A stretch of 62,988 bases of DNA from an uncultured Collinsella sp. (GTDB taxonomy: Bacteria > Actinomycetota > Coriobacteriia > Coriobacteriales > Coriobacteriaceae): assembly GCA_934654585.1 (NCBI GenBank), contig CAKUGF010000012.1, forward strand, positions 1-62,988, read 5' to 3'. The notes below the pieces were generated by a model, which saw only the letters and a program-made list of their open reading frames with translations, ran no database searches and had not been told where the DNA came from. The translations under genes and the position numbers were made by a program. Of the stretch, positions 34,351-44,513 are shown piece after piece. Each line of letters opens with the position of its first letter. The first letter of the stretch is position 1.

Positions 34351-34900
34351 TTACGAGCGCGAGAGCGAAACGGTCGCCTTCAGCGGGTTTTTGAACGCAG
34401 AGCGCCAGCGCATCCTGGCGGCTGCGACCCCTGAGCGCCGTGCGCAGATGGAGGCCGCCGAGGAGTCGCGCACGGTCTATCGCGCATGGAACGCTGTGTG
34501 TTCGGGCACGCGCGAGGGGCGCCATGTGACGGGCCTGCGCTATCTGCCCGAGTCCAATGAGCTGCTGGTATATCTCGATTCACCCTCGTGGACGCAGGAG
34601 ATGACGCTGCTGCGCGAGATCATCCGTGCGCGCATGGAGCGCGCCGGCGCCCATGTGGATGGTCTGGTGTTTAAGACGACGGCCCCCGGGCATACGCCGC
34701 CTGCCGCCAAGGAACGTTTGCGCCCGGCAACCACCGAGCGTCCGCCGGCTCCGCATGCCGACCTCAACGAGACCGAGCGTGCCGAGATTGAGCGCCAAGT
34801 GGCACCCATCGAGGATCAAAAACTGCGCGAGGCCCTCGAGAACGCCATGAGAGCCAGTGCCGAGTGGGCCAAGGGCGTGCGGGGCAAAAAAGAGCCTTAA
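34337..34900 (+). CDS. DciA-like (DUF721) protein, probable helicase loader
   Basis: 187 residues. The N-terminal part (about 40-105: YRAWNAVCSGTREGRHVTGLRYLPESNELLVYLDSPSW) follows the DUF721/DciA pattern of a Trp-containing helix and KH-like beta strands; the C-terminal half is Pro/Arg/Glu-rich and likely disordered. DciA proteins load DnaB in bacteria lacking DnaC/DnaI, consistent with dnaB in this window and no loader gene seen. GTG start overlapping recF by 14 nt; a strong terminator follows the stop, so the dnaN-recF-dciA operon ends here. Confidence 0.8.
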   Translation: MRRANYERESETVAFSGFLNAERQRILAAATPERRAQMEAAEESRTVYRAWNAVCSGTREGRHVTGLRYLPESNELLVYLDSPSWTQEMTLLREIIRARMERAGAHVDGLVFKTTAPGHTPPAAKERLRPATTERPPAPHADLNETERAEIERQVAPIEDQKLREALENAMRASAEWAKGVRGKKEP

Positions 34901-34926
34901 ATCGCATCTGGTGGCCTTGTAGAGCC

Positions 34927-34956
34927 AAATACCCTCGTCCTCGAGGGTATTTTTTT
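34927..34956 (+). terminator. terminator of the dnaN-recF-dciA operon
   Basis: Stem AAATACCCTCG / CGAGGGTATTT with a 4-nt loop and TTTTTTT tail. Confidence 0.92.
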
Positions 34957-34963
34957 ACGATAA

Positions 34964-37036
<2,073 letters not shown>

Positions 37037-37042
37037 TCCCCG

Positions 37043-37143
37043 CGGCTTTCCCAGCCACCGCACCTTCGCCCTCAATCGTCGGTCGCGTACCCAAGTACGC
37101 TTCCCGCCTCTTTCGGGCGAATCTGCGGCACCTGGAAAAGCCG
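37043..37143. repeat. long imperfect palindrome between gyrB and gyrA
   Basis: Arms 37043-37071 and 37115-37143 are complementary at about 23 of 29 positions, with a nested GCGTA/TACGC hairpin between them. No T tract follows. It may be a mobile palindromic repeat or a structured mRNA linker. Confidence 0.65.
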
Positions 37144-37191
37144 TCTCCGTGGTAGGGAACTAATGGACCACGCAAACCATGAGGAGGTAAC

Positions 37192-39939
37192 GTGGCAGAC
37201 GATATCAACAACAACGAGGGTATGGACGAGGCCGGCGACGCTGGCATGCCCGATGATCTGAAGCGCTTGCTCGCCCGCGCCGAGCAGGGCGAGGACGGCG
37301 ACCCCGATGCCTACAACCCCGATGCCGATGATGATGAGGAAGAGGACGACGACGGCGAGCTCGAGGAGAGCTTTGGCGAAGTCGACCGCGGCGCCTCGGC
37401 GGGCGAGGATATCAACGGCGGACAGCTCCAGATTTCGGAGTTCGGCCGCGAGATGAAGCAGTCGTTCATCGAGTACTCGATGTCGGTCATCACGGCGCGC
37501 GCCCTGCCGGACGTGCGCGATGGCTTAAAGCCGGTGCACCGTCGCATCCTGTATGCGATGAACGAGAGCGGCATCTATCCCAACCGCCCGCACAAGAAAT
37601 CGGCCTGGACGGTCGGCGAAGTTATCGGTAAGTACCACCCGCATGGTGACTCCGCGGTCTATGAGGCCATGGTCCGCTTGGCGCAGTGGTTCTCCATGCG
37701 CACGCCGCTCATCGACGGTCACGGCAACTTCGGCAATATCGACGGCGACGGCGCCGCGGCCATGCGTTACACCGAGAGCCGCCTGGCAAAGCCCGCCATG
37801 GAGCTTCTGCGCGACCTGCAGAAGGATACCGTCGACTGGCAGCCCAACTACGACGAGTCGCTTGCCGAGCCCCAGGCGCTGCCCGCGCGCTTCCCCAACC
37901 TGCTGGTCAACGGCAGCCAGGGCATCGCCGTCGGCATGGCCACCAACATCGCCCCGCATAACCTCACCGAGGCGATCGAGGCCACCTGCTACCTAATCGA
38001 CAACCCCGACGCCACCGTCGACGAGCTCATGCAGATCATGCCCGGTCCGGACTTCCCCACCGGTGCCATCATCATGGGCAGTGCCGGCATTAAGCAGAGC
38101 TACGAGACCGGCCGCGGCTCCATTACCGTGCGCGCCAAGGCCCACGTGGAGTCCACCAAGACCGGCCGCAGCCGCCTGGTCTTTACCGAGATTCCCTACA
38201 TGGTCAACAAGGGCACCCTGCAGGAGAAGATCGCCCAGCTCGTCAATGACAAGCGCATCGAAGGCATCTCGGACATGCGCGACGAGTCCAACCAGAAGGG
38301 CATCCGCCTGGTCATTGAGCTCAAGAAGGGCGTTATTCCGCAGGTCGTGCTCAACAACCTGTACAAGTACACCTCGCTGCAGACGACCTTTGGCGCCAAC
38401 AACCTGGCGCTCGTCAACGGCGTGCCCAAATGCCTGAGCCTGCGCGAGATGCTGCAGCACTACATCGACCACCAGGTCGACGTCGTCACTCGCCGCACCC
38501 GCTATGACCTTAAGAAGGCCCAGGCCCGCGCCCATATCCTCGAGGGCTACCTGATGGCTCTTGACCACATCGACGAGGTCATCAGCATTATCCGCTCCTC
38601 GCAGACCGACTCCGAGGCCAGCAGCCGCCTGATCGAGCGCTTTGGCTTTACGCCCGAGCAGACCACGGCCATCCTCGAGATGAAGCTGCGCCGCCTGACC
38701 GGCCTGGAGCGCGACAAGATCCAGGAAGAGCTGGACGGTCTGCGTCGCGCCATCGCCTACTACGAGGACCTGCTGGCGCATGAGGAGAAGATCCTGGGCG
38801 TCATCAAGGAAGAGATGCGTGAGATCTCCAAGAAGTTCGGCGATAAGCGCCGCACCGAGATCAGCCATGTCGAGAAGGACCTGGATGTGGAGGACCTTAT
38901 CGCCGACGAGGACATGGTCGTGACCATCACCCACACCGGCTATGTAAAGCGTATTCCGGTTGCCGCCTACCGCGCCCAGAAGCGCGGCGGCAAGGGGGTA
39001 TCGGGCGTCAACCTCAAAGAGGATGACGTTATCGACGAGATGTTCATCGCTTCCACGCACGAGTACGTGCTGTTCTTCTCGAGCAAGGGCAAGGTCTACC
39101 GCCTGAAGGTGCACGAGCTGCCGGTCGGTACGCGCCAGGCGCGCGGCACCGCGATCGTCAACCTGCTGCCCTTCGAGGAAGGCGAGAAGATCGCGAGCGT
39201 CATCAGCTGCCGCGAGTTCCCCGCCGACGAGTACCTGATGTTTGCCACCAAGAACGGCATGGTCAAGAAGACCGTGATGAGTGCCTATGGTCGCAGCCGC
39301 CGCGATGGCCTGATCGCCATCAACCTGAGGGACAACGACGCGCTGCTCGCCGTTCGTCGCGTGCGCGAGGGCGACAAGATCATCATGGCCACCACCGCCG
39401 GCAAGGCGATCGTGTTCTCCGAGGAGCAGGTACGCGCCACCGGTCGCGATACCAGCGGCGTGCGCGGCATTAGCATGAAGGACGGCGTGAGCGTTCTGGG
39501 CATGGAAGTCACCAACGGCAACGGCGACCTGTTCGTCATTACCGAGCGCGGTTACGGCAAGCGCACGCCGGTCGCGGACTACCCGGAGCAGAATCGCGGC
39601 GGCCAGGGCGTCTACACCATCCAAATGACCGAGCGCAAGGGTAACCTCGCGGCCATGAAGACGGTGGGCCCGCAGCATGAGCTGTTCATCGTGACGGAAG
39701 GCGCGACAGTCATTCGCGTCAAGACCGACGAGATCAGCCAAACCGGCCGCGCCACCCAGGGCGTCAAGATGATGGCCGTCGACGATAACGACCGCATCTG
39801 CGCTGTAGCCCGCATGACAGCCGCCAAGGAAAAACCCGAAGGCGAGGGTGCGGAGGACACAGCCGCCGCCGGCACCGAAGAGGTCCCGGTCGACCTGGGC
39901 GACGGCAGCGACATACCAGAGGATCTCCTAGACGAGTAA
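37192..39939 (+). CDS. gyrA: DNA gyrase subunit A, with acidic N-terminal extension
   Basis: 915 residues. The first ~80 residues are an Asp/Glu-rich extension ([19 protein letters not shown]) before the normal GyrA start ([16 protein letters not shown]). The winged-helix domain has the quinolone-determining region [14 protein letters not shown], with Ser at the position of E. coli Ser83 and Glu at that of Asp87, the pattern of many susceptible Gram-positives. The catalytic Tyr lies in MRYTESRL. The C-terminal beta-pinwheel has the GyrA-box-like QKRGGKG, so DNA wrapping is expected; the tail is again acidic. GTG start after GAGGAGGT. It ends at a strong terminator inside a longer palindrome. 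Confidence 0.97.
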   Translation: MADDINNNEGMDEAGDAGMPDDLKRLLARAEQGEDGDPDAYNPDADDDEEEDDDGELEESFGEVDRGASAGEDINGGQLQISEFGREMKQSFIEYSMSVITARALPDVRDGLKPVHRRILYAMNESGIYPNRPHKKSAWTVGEVIGKYHPHGDSAVYEAMVRLAQWFSMRTPLIDGHGNFGNIDGDGAAAMRYTESRLAKPAMELLRDLQKDTVDWQPNYDESLAEPQALPARFPNLLVNGSQGIAVGMATNIAPHNLTEAIEATCYLIDNPDATVDELMQIMPGPDFPTGAIIMGSAGIKQSYETGRGSITVRAKAHVESTKTGRSRLVFTEIPYMVNKGTLQEKIAQLVNDKRIEGISDMRDESNQKGIRLVIELKKGVIPQVVLNNLYKYTSLQTTFGANNLALVNGVPKCLSLREMLQHYIDHQVDVVTRRTRYDLKKAQARAHILEGYLMALDHIDEVISIIRSSQTDSEASSRLIERFGFTPEQTTAILEMKLRRLTGLERDKIQEELDGLRRAIAYYEDLLAHEEKILGVIKEEMREISKKFGDKRRTEISHVEKDLDVEDLIADEDMVVTITHTGYVKRIPVAAYRAQKRGGKGVSGVNLKEDDVIDEMFIASTHEYVLFFSSKGKVYRLKVHELPVGTRQARGTAIVNLLPFEEGEKIASVISCREFPADEYLMFATKNGMVKKTVMSAYGRSRRDGLIAINLRDNDALLAVRRVREGDKIIMATTAGKAIVFSEEQVRATGRDTSGVRGISMKDGVSVLGMEVTNGNGDLFVITERGYGKRTPVADYPEQNRGGQGVYTIQMTERKGNLAAMKTVGPQHELFIVTEGATVIRVKTDEISQTGRATQGVKMMAVDDNDRICAVARMTAAKEKPEGEGAEDTAAAGTEEVPVDLGDGSDIPEDLLDE

Positions 39940-39980
39940 GTAGCCCTCTCTGGTCAAAAACATCAGACCCCTTATATCGG

Positions 39981-40012
39981 CGGTCGGCGCACTGCGCGCC
40001 GACCGCTTTTTT
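39981..40012 (+). terminator. terminator of gyrA
   Basis: Perfect 10-bp stem CGGTCGGCGC / GCGCCGACCG followed by CTTTTTT. The T run is also the left end of the 182-bp palindromic element. Confidence 0.93.
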
Positions 40013-40188
40013 GAAAACCTTGGGACCCCATGGCCGCTGGGCTGGCGAGTTGGGTTTGGTTTGTCGCGAGTTCCGCACGCAAAGAAGGCCACTTAATGTG
40101 GCCTTCGTCTTGCGCAGGACTGTCCGAGCAGCAAGCCAAACCCAACTCGCCAGCCCAGCGGCCACCCCTCCCAAAGATTTTCAAAAAA
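40007..40188. repeat. 182-bp near-perfect palindromic element
   Basis: The outer ends (TTTTTTGAAAACC and GATTTTCAAAAAA) are complementary with one bulge. An inner 32-bp arm pair (about 40029-40060 and 40134-40165) has one mismatch, and the centre is GAAGGCCAC-TTAAT-GTGGCCTTC. No coding frame is credible. The size and structure fit a MITE- or REP-like intergenic element. Confidence 0.8.
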
Positions 40189-40192
40189 GTTG

Positions 40193-40222
40193 TTGACGCG
40201 CGCGTAACGACTCGTCTAATAT
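40193..40222 (+). promoter_or_regulatory. promoter of the tRNA-Ile/Ala/Ile cluster
   Basis: TTGACG (40193-40198) and TAATAT (40217-40222) with an 18-bp spacer, 14 nt before the first tRNA. Confidence 0.78.
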
Positions 40223-40236
40223 ATCCCTTGCGCGAT

Positions 40237-40313
40237 GGACCTGTAGCTCAGTTGGTTAGAGCGTCCGGCTGATAACCGGGAGGTCACAAGTTCGAATCTT
40301 GTCAGGTCCACCA
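40237..40313 (+). tRNA. tRNA-Ile(GAT), copy 1
   Basis: Acceptor GGACCTG pairs with CAGGTCC, anticodon loop CTGATAA (GAT), T-arm CAAGTTCGAATCTTG, and encoded CCA. Confidence 0.96.
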
Positions 40314-40324
40314 CTTTCTTTCGC

Positions 40325-40369
40325 AATAAACACCCCAGCGAGAGCCGAGTCGCCGCTGGGGTGTTTATT
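40325..40369. terminator. strong hairpin between tRNA-Ile and tRNA-Ala
   Basis: 16-bp perfect stem AATAAACACCCCAGCG / CGCTGGGGTGTTTATT. No T run follows on either side beyond the stem, so it may be a processing signal, attenuator or weak terminator inside the cluster. Confidence 0.6.
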
Positions 40370-40380
40370 ACTGTCTCCGT

Positions 40381-40456
40381 GGGGGTTTAGCTCAGCTGGG
40401 AGAGCGCGGGCTTTGCAAGCCTGAGGTCAGGGGTTCGATCCCCCTAACCTCCACCA
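40381..40456 (+). tRNA. tRNA-Ala(TGC)
   Basis: GGGGGTT pairs with AACCTCC (one G-T), anticodon loop TTTGCAA (TGC), T-arm GGGGTTCGATCCCC, encoded CCA. Confidence 0.96.
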
Positions 40457-40460
40457 TGAT

Positions 40461-40537
40461 GGACCTGTAGCTCAGTTGGTTAGAGCGTCCGGCTGATAAC
40501 CGGGAGGTCACAAGTTCGAATCTTGTCAGGTCCACCA
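40461..40537 (+). tRNA. tRNA-Ile(GAT), copy 2
   Basis: Identical over all 77 nt to copy 1, starting 4 nt after tRNA-Ala. Confidence 0.96.
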
Positions 40538-40551
40538 TCAAAAACGTGAAG

Positions 40552-40582
40552 AGCCCTGGGGCATTGCCTCGGGGCTTTTTTC
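40552..40582 (+). terminator. terminator of the tRNA cluster
   Basis: AGCCCT pairs with GGGGCT, with an additional GGGGC/GCCTC inner stem, and is followed by TTTTTTC. Confidence 0.85.
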
Positions 40583-40592
40583 TTATCTCAAG

Positions 40593-40673
40593 AGTAGTTA
40601 ATTTGGGACGGGGCTATTTTAGCTACTCAGCTCGCTGGGGTAGTCAAAAGAGCCCCGTCCCAAATTAACTACT
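40593..40673. repeat. 81-bp palindromic element with perfect 23-bp arms
   Basis: Arms 40593-40615 and 40651-40673 are perfect complements (beginning AGTAGTTAATTTGGG), with a 35-nt centre containing AGCTAC...GTAGTC. It lies between the tRNA terminator and the next gene and has no coding capacity. Confidence 0.85.
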
Positions 40674-40766
40674 TTGATTTTGTGTGCGGTGCGAAAGATT
40701 GGGTAGTATAGCTATTCAATGCGGCAACCCTGCCGCGCGTTAACCGCTACGTACCGGAGGTGTTCC

Positions 40767-41267
40767 ATGGTTCGTGTCGACATAGAGACCATCGTCATGG
40801 CCGCCGGTCCCGTGCCATCGCTTATCGTGCTCCGCGAGCGCTGCAGCAAGTCGGATTCGCCTGCGCCTCTGCGCTCGCTTTCCATCCAGACCGGCTCGTT
40901 TGAGGCCGCGGCCATCAGCCGCGGTATCGACAGCGGCCGCGCCGAGCGCCCGATCACCCATGATCTGCTACTCGATACCGTTGACGCCCTGGGTGCCAAG
41001 CTCGAGCGCATCGAAATCGTGCGCGCCGAGCCGCCGGTGTTCTATGCGACGATTGTCGTGCTGGCCGATGGCGGCGAGCGCAAGATTGACGCCCGCCCCA
41101 GCGACGCCATCGCCCTTGCCGTGCGCAGCAACGCCCCCATGTTTGTGGAGGACGACATCATGAACCGCCTGGGCACCGTTTCTGCCCATGCCGAGGAAGT
41201 CGACGACGAGCAGGAGTTCGAGAAGTTCGACGAGTTCGTCCATACGCTCTCCCCCGATGATTTCTAA
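40767..41267 (+). CDS. bifunctional nuclease (BFN/DUF151) domain protein
   Basis: 166 residues. The region 20-140 matches the DUF151 pattern: PSLIVLRE, LSIQTGSFEAAAISRG, THDLLLDTVDALGAKLERIEIV, FYATIVVLADGGERKIDARPSDAIALAVRSNAPMF. In plants this domain has DNase/RNase activity; in bacteria its role is unclear. The C-terminal tail is acidic. An upstream in-frame start is rejected because CCGGAGG lies 7 nt before the ATG at 40767. The next gene begins directly at its stop codon, so the two are coupled. Confidence 0.88.
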   Translation: MVRVDIETIVMAAGPVPSLIVLRERCSKSDSPAPLRSLSIQTGSFEAAAISRGIDSGRAERPITHDLLLDTVDALGAKLERIEIVRAEPPVFYATIVVLADGGERKIDARPSDAIALAVRSNAPMFVEDDIMNRLGTVSAHAEEVDDEQEFEKFDEFVHTLSPDDF

Positions 41268-41654
41268 ATGTCTGCCGAGCGCACGGGACGGTCGCTGATG
41301 AGTGCCCGCGTATCGGCTGAGGCAGCCGCCATCGCGCGTGAAGCCCAGATGCGCTCGGAGGCATCCGAGGCGGCTCGCATCGCCTACGTGACGCAGGCCC
41401 GCACGCTTCGCGAGCGCCGCGGCTCCTATATCAAGATGGTTCTCATCTCCGCCCTTGTCGCGGCAATCTGCTCGCGCCTTCGTGGTACAGTTGGTGCGCT
41501 TGGGTTTTCGATTTCAACAGGCTTGGTAATCTGGGGTGTGGTCGATGCGGTAATGCTGACCAACCAGATCAAGGTGCTCGACAAGCGCGCTGCAGACATG
41601 ATGCGCGCCCGCGACGCTGCCGCCAAGATCGCTGCCGAGGCGCAAGAACTGTAA
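41268..41654 (+). CDS. small two-helix membrane protein, function unknown
   Basis: 128 residues: an Ala/Glu/Arg-rich helical N-terminal half (residues 10-52, coiled-coil-like), two transmembrane helices (about 56-70 and 74-98), and a helical Ala/Lys/Arg tail. ATG follows the stop of the BFN-domain gene without a gap. The general layout resembles the 191-residue protein after purC (basic helical ends around two membrane helices), but I see no direct sequence identity. No family recognised. Confidence 0.72.
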   Translation: MSAERTGRSLMSARVSAEAAAIAREAQMRSEASEAARIAYVTQARTLRERRGSYIKMVLISALVAAICSRLRGTVGALGFSISTGLVIWGVVDAVMLTNQIKVLDKRAADMMRARDAAAKIAAEAQEL

Positions 41655-41684
41655 CGACGCCAGACTCGATGGGAAGGTCTAAAG

Positions 41685-42134
41685 ATGGCACAGGATATGC
41701 AGGACGCCGGTAACGTCTCCGCCGAGCTCGACGCCATGGTGTGCGATCTGATTGGCGCCTTCTTGGACGACCTGGCCGCGGGCGAGAACCCGGGCGTGGT
41801 CGTGGCAATCGAGGATGCTGCCTCCAACCGCTATCTGGCGGCGCTCGACGAGGACGGCGAAGAGGCATGCCTCGAGGCTGCCACCAACTTTATCTCCGAG
41901 CATAAGATGGGTCTTAAGGACGAGGGGCTGGGCCGTATCGTTCGCTATGCCATCGGCTACACCGGCTGCGTCGAAATTGACGGTGGTTACCACGATGCCC
42001 TGCTCGTGAGTTTCTTCGAGACCACGCTCGAGAGCGGTTTTTCGGCATATGTGCTGTATGAGGGCATGGGCGCCGGCGATGGTTTTATGTGGAGCGACCC
42101 TGAACCTGCAGGTGAGGAAACCCCTCTTATCTAA
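41685..42134 (+). CDS. conserved hypothetical protein, soluble, acidic
   Basis: 149 residues, acidic, without signal peptide or membrane helix. It looks like a compact alpha/beta domain: a helical start (AELDAMVCDLIGAFLDDLAAGE), strands around NPGVVVAIEDAASNRYLAAL and YDALLVSFFETTL, and two Cys residues. The ATG at 41685 has GGAAGG about 9 nt upstream. It lies 30 nt after the membrane protein gene and is probably in the same operon. I do not recognise the family and suggest no function. Confidence 0.72.
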   Translation: MAQDMQDAGNVSAELDAMVCDLIGAFLDDLAAGENPGVVVAIEDAASNRYLAALDEDGEEACLEAATNFISEHKMGLKDEGLGRIVRYAIGYTGCVEIDGGYHDALLVSFFETTLESGFSAYVLYEGMGAGDGFMWSDPEPAGEETPLI

Positions 42135-42251
42135 AATCGCTAAAATAAACGAGTTTTCGGTAAAAGGCTCAATATTCCCGCTGAGCGTTGTATCGCTGGG
42201 CGGGCCGCATACGCGTGCCGTTTGTATATGGATAGAAGATAGGGGAACTAC

Positions 42252-44090
42252 ATGCGCGTAGACAATCTGAGGAACATCGCCATCATCGCTCACGTCGACC
42301 ACGGCAAGACGACGATGGTCGATAAGCTCCTGCGTGCCACGGACGCCTTCCGTGCCAACCAGCAGGTCGAGGACCGCGTCCTGGACTCTAACGACCAGGA
42401 GCGCGAGCGCGGCATCACGATTCTCGCCAAGAACATCTCTATCGAGTACAAGGACGTCAAGATCAACGTCATCGACACCCCGGGCCACGCCGACTTTGGC
42501 GGCGAGGTCGAGCGCGTGCTGCGTATGGCCGACGGCGCCCTGCTGCTGGTCGACGCTTTTGAGGGCCCCATGCCCCAGACCCGCTTCGTGCTGCGTCACG
42601 CTATCGACACCGGCCTCAAGATCATGATCGTCATCAACAAGATCGACCGTCCGGGCGCTAACCCCGAGAAGGCCTACAACGACTGCCTCGACCTCATGGC
42701 CGACCTGGGCGCTACCGACGACCAGCTTGAGTTCGCCATGGAGCATGTCGTCTACGCCAGCGCCATGAACGGTTTTGCCCGCCTCGATCCCGAGGACGGC
42801 AATATGGACATGTACCCGCTGCTCGACATGATCATCGACGACATGCCCGCGCCCGAGGTTGACGAGAACGCCCCGCTGGCCATGCAGTGCGTGACCATCG
42901 ATCACTCCAACTTTGTCGGCCGCATCGGCATCGGCCGCGTGTACTCCGGCACCATCCACCAGGGCGACCAGATCCTGGTTGTGAAGAACGACGGCTCCAG
43001 CGCCACCGCTACCGTCAAGCAGCTCTTCACCTTCGACTACCTGGGCCGCACCGAGTGCCAGGAAGTCGGCGCCGGCGACATCGCCGCCGTCGTGGGTATC
43101 GACCGCACCGATATCGGCGATGTCTACACCGACCCCGAGAACCCCGTCGAGCTCGAGCCCATCGAGATCGACCCGCCGACCCTGTCCATCGTCTTTGAGG
43201 CTTCGACCTCCCCGCTCGTCGGCCGCGATGGCGACATTGTGGGCGCCCGTCAGCTCAAGGAGCGCCTGTTCAACGAGGCCGAGAACAACGTGACCATGAA
43301 GATCGAGGAGCTCGAGGACAAGAGCGGCGTCGAGGTCTCGGGCCGCGGCATTCTGCACCTGTCCGTCCTGATGGAGTCCATGCGCCGTGAGGGCTTTGAG
43401 TTCCAGGTCGGCCGTCCCCGCGTTCTGTTTAAGAAGGACGAGAACGGCAACAAGATGGAGCCCGTCGAGCAGGCCGTCGTCGAGTGCCCGGACGAGTACT
43501 CGGGCAAGGTCGTCGAGGTCTTCGGTACCTCGGGCGGCATCATGACGAGCATGGATACCTCGGGCATCGTGACTCACCTTGAGTTCAAGATCCCGACGCG
43601 CGGCATCATGGGTCTTAAGAACCGCATCATGAACGTCACCCACGGCGAGGGCGTGTTCTACCACACCTTCCTGGAGTACGGTCCCTACGCCGGCGAGATC
43701 GGCAACCGTCAGAACGGCGCCATGATCTCCATGACCACCGAGAAGGCCGTTGCCTACGCTCTGGGTACGCTGCAGGAGCGCGGCCAGCTGTTTGTTGAGC
43801 CGGGCACCGAGTGCTACGAGGGCATGATCGTGGGCGAGCGCAGCAAGGCCGGCGACATGGTCGTCAACATCGCCCGTACCAAGAACCTGGGCAACCAGCG
43901 TTCCTCGACCTCCGATATCTCTGTCCAGCTGGTGCCGCCCCGCACCTTCTCGCTGGAGGAGGCGCTGGAGTACATCGCCGACGACGAGCTGGTCGAGATC
44001 ACTCCCAAGAACATTCGCCTTCGCAAGCGTCTGCTCAACGCCACCGACCGCAAGAAGGCTGCCGTCCGCGCCGGCCAGGTCAACAAATAA
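42252..44090 (+). CDS. typA: ribosome-associated GTPase TypA/BipA
   Basis: 612-residue translational GTPase. G1 [10 protein letters not shown]2 around RERGITI, G3 DTPGHADF, G4 NKID, then domain II, EF-G-like domains III and V and the BipA-specific C-terminus with NRQNGAMIS and a Lys/Arg-rich end that binds the ribosome. Involved in 50S assembly and stress or cold adaptation (family knowledge). ATG follows TAGGGGA. Monocistronic with a terminator close behind. Confidence 0.97.
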   Translation: MRVDNLRNIAIIAHVDHGKTTMVDKLLRATDAFRANQQVEDRVLDSNDQERERGITILAKNISIEYKDVKINVIDTPGHADFGGEVERVLRMADGALLLVDAFEGPMPQTRFVLRHAIDTGLKIMIVINKIDRPGANPEKAYNDCLDLMADLGATDDQLEFAMEHVVYASAMNGFARLDPEDGNMDMYPLLDMIIDDMPAPEVDENAPLAMQCVTIDHSNFVGRIGIGRVYSGTIHQGDQILVVKNDGSSATATVKQLFTFDYLGRTECQEVGAGDIAAVVGIDRTDIGDVYTDPENPVELEPIEIDPPTLSIVFEASTSPLVGRDGDIVGARQLKERLFNEAENNVTMKIEELEDKSGVEVSGRGILHLSVLMESMRREGFEFQVGRPRVLFKKDENGNKMEPVEQAVVECPDEYSGKVVEVFGTSGGIMTSMDTSGIVTHLEFKIPTRGIMGLKNRIMNVTHGEGVFYHTFLEYGPYAGEIGNRQNGAMISMTTEKAVAYALGTLQERGQLFVEPGTECYEGMIVGERSKAGDMVVNIARTKNLGNQRSSTSDISVQLVPPRTFSLEEALEYIADDELVEITPKNIRLRKRLLNATDRKKAAVRAGQVNK

Positions 44091-44116
44091 ACGCTGAGGT
44101 TTATAGCCGCCAATAA

Positions 44117-44152
44117 GAAAGGGCGTCGACCGCAATGGTCGGCGCCCTTTTT
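44117..44152 (+). terminator. terminator of typA
   Basis: AAAGGGCGTCGACC pairs with GGTCGGCGCCCTTT (one G-T), followed by TTTTT. Confidence 0.9.
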
Positions 44153-44181
44153 GGTGCAATGGGGTCAGGTTAGTTTGCACC
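44153..44181. repeat. 29-bp hairpin repeat, left copy
   Basis: GGTGCAA...TTGCACC enclosing GGGGTCAGGTTA. The reverse complement of the copy at 51860-51888 matches it at 27 of 29 positions, so the two are inverted with respect to each other. Between this and 44513 there is about 330 bp of AT-rich leader with no gene. Confidence 0.75.
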
Positions 44182-44323
44182 ACGACGGAGACGATGCCTC
44201 CTTCTGGGCCATTCCGGGTAAAGTTAGGTTGTTTAAACATATACAGGAATCATTGAAATATGACCGCTTTGATACAAAACTGTTAACAGGTAAATATCAA
44301 CTGGTATTAAATTAAAAGACCTC

Positions 44324-44353
44324 TTGACCTGCGGTTTACATGATTGGTATCTA
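44324..44353 (+). promoter_or_regulatory. possible promoter of the pilin-like operon
   Basis: TTGACC (44324-44329) and TATCTA (44348-44353) with an 18-bp spacer, in an AT-rich leader. This leaves a leader of about 155 nt before the start codon. Confidence 0.4.
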
Positions 44354-44513
44354 TGTTGTATTTTATGCACGTGGCATAGACGGACCGTCTTAGAAGTTGC
44401 TCCCTAATGGGTTCTTGCAATGCGCTGGGTAGGTTCTTGTTGATGTTGGGGTTTGTGTTCGATTCGACGATTCGCCGTATTCCACACTGTGTTGTAGGAA
44501 TTAGGGGACAACT

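Noticed and set aside
37621..37670. quinolone-resistance change in GyrA
   Set aside because: The region reads [11 protein letters not shown], with Ser at the key position. Glu in place of E. coli Asp87 is a normal variant in Gram-positives, so no resistance is inferred.
44182..44513. riboswitch or small gene in the long leader before the pilin operon
   Set aside because: No known riboswitch core could be recognised by eye, and the only open frame (72 codons, minus strand) lacks an SD and runs into the pilin start.
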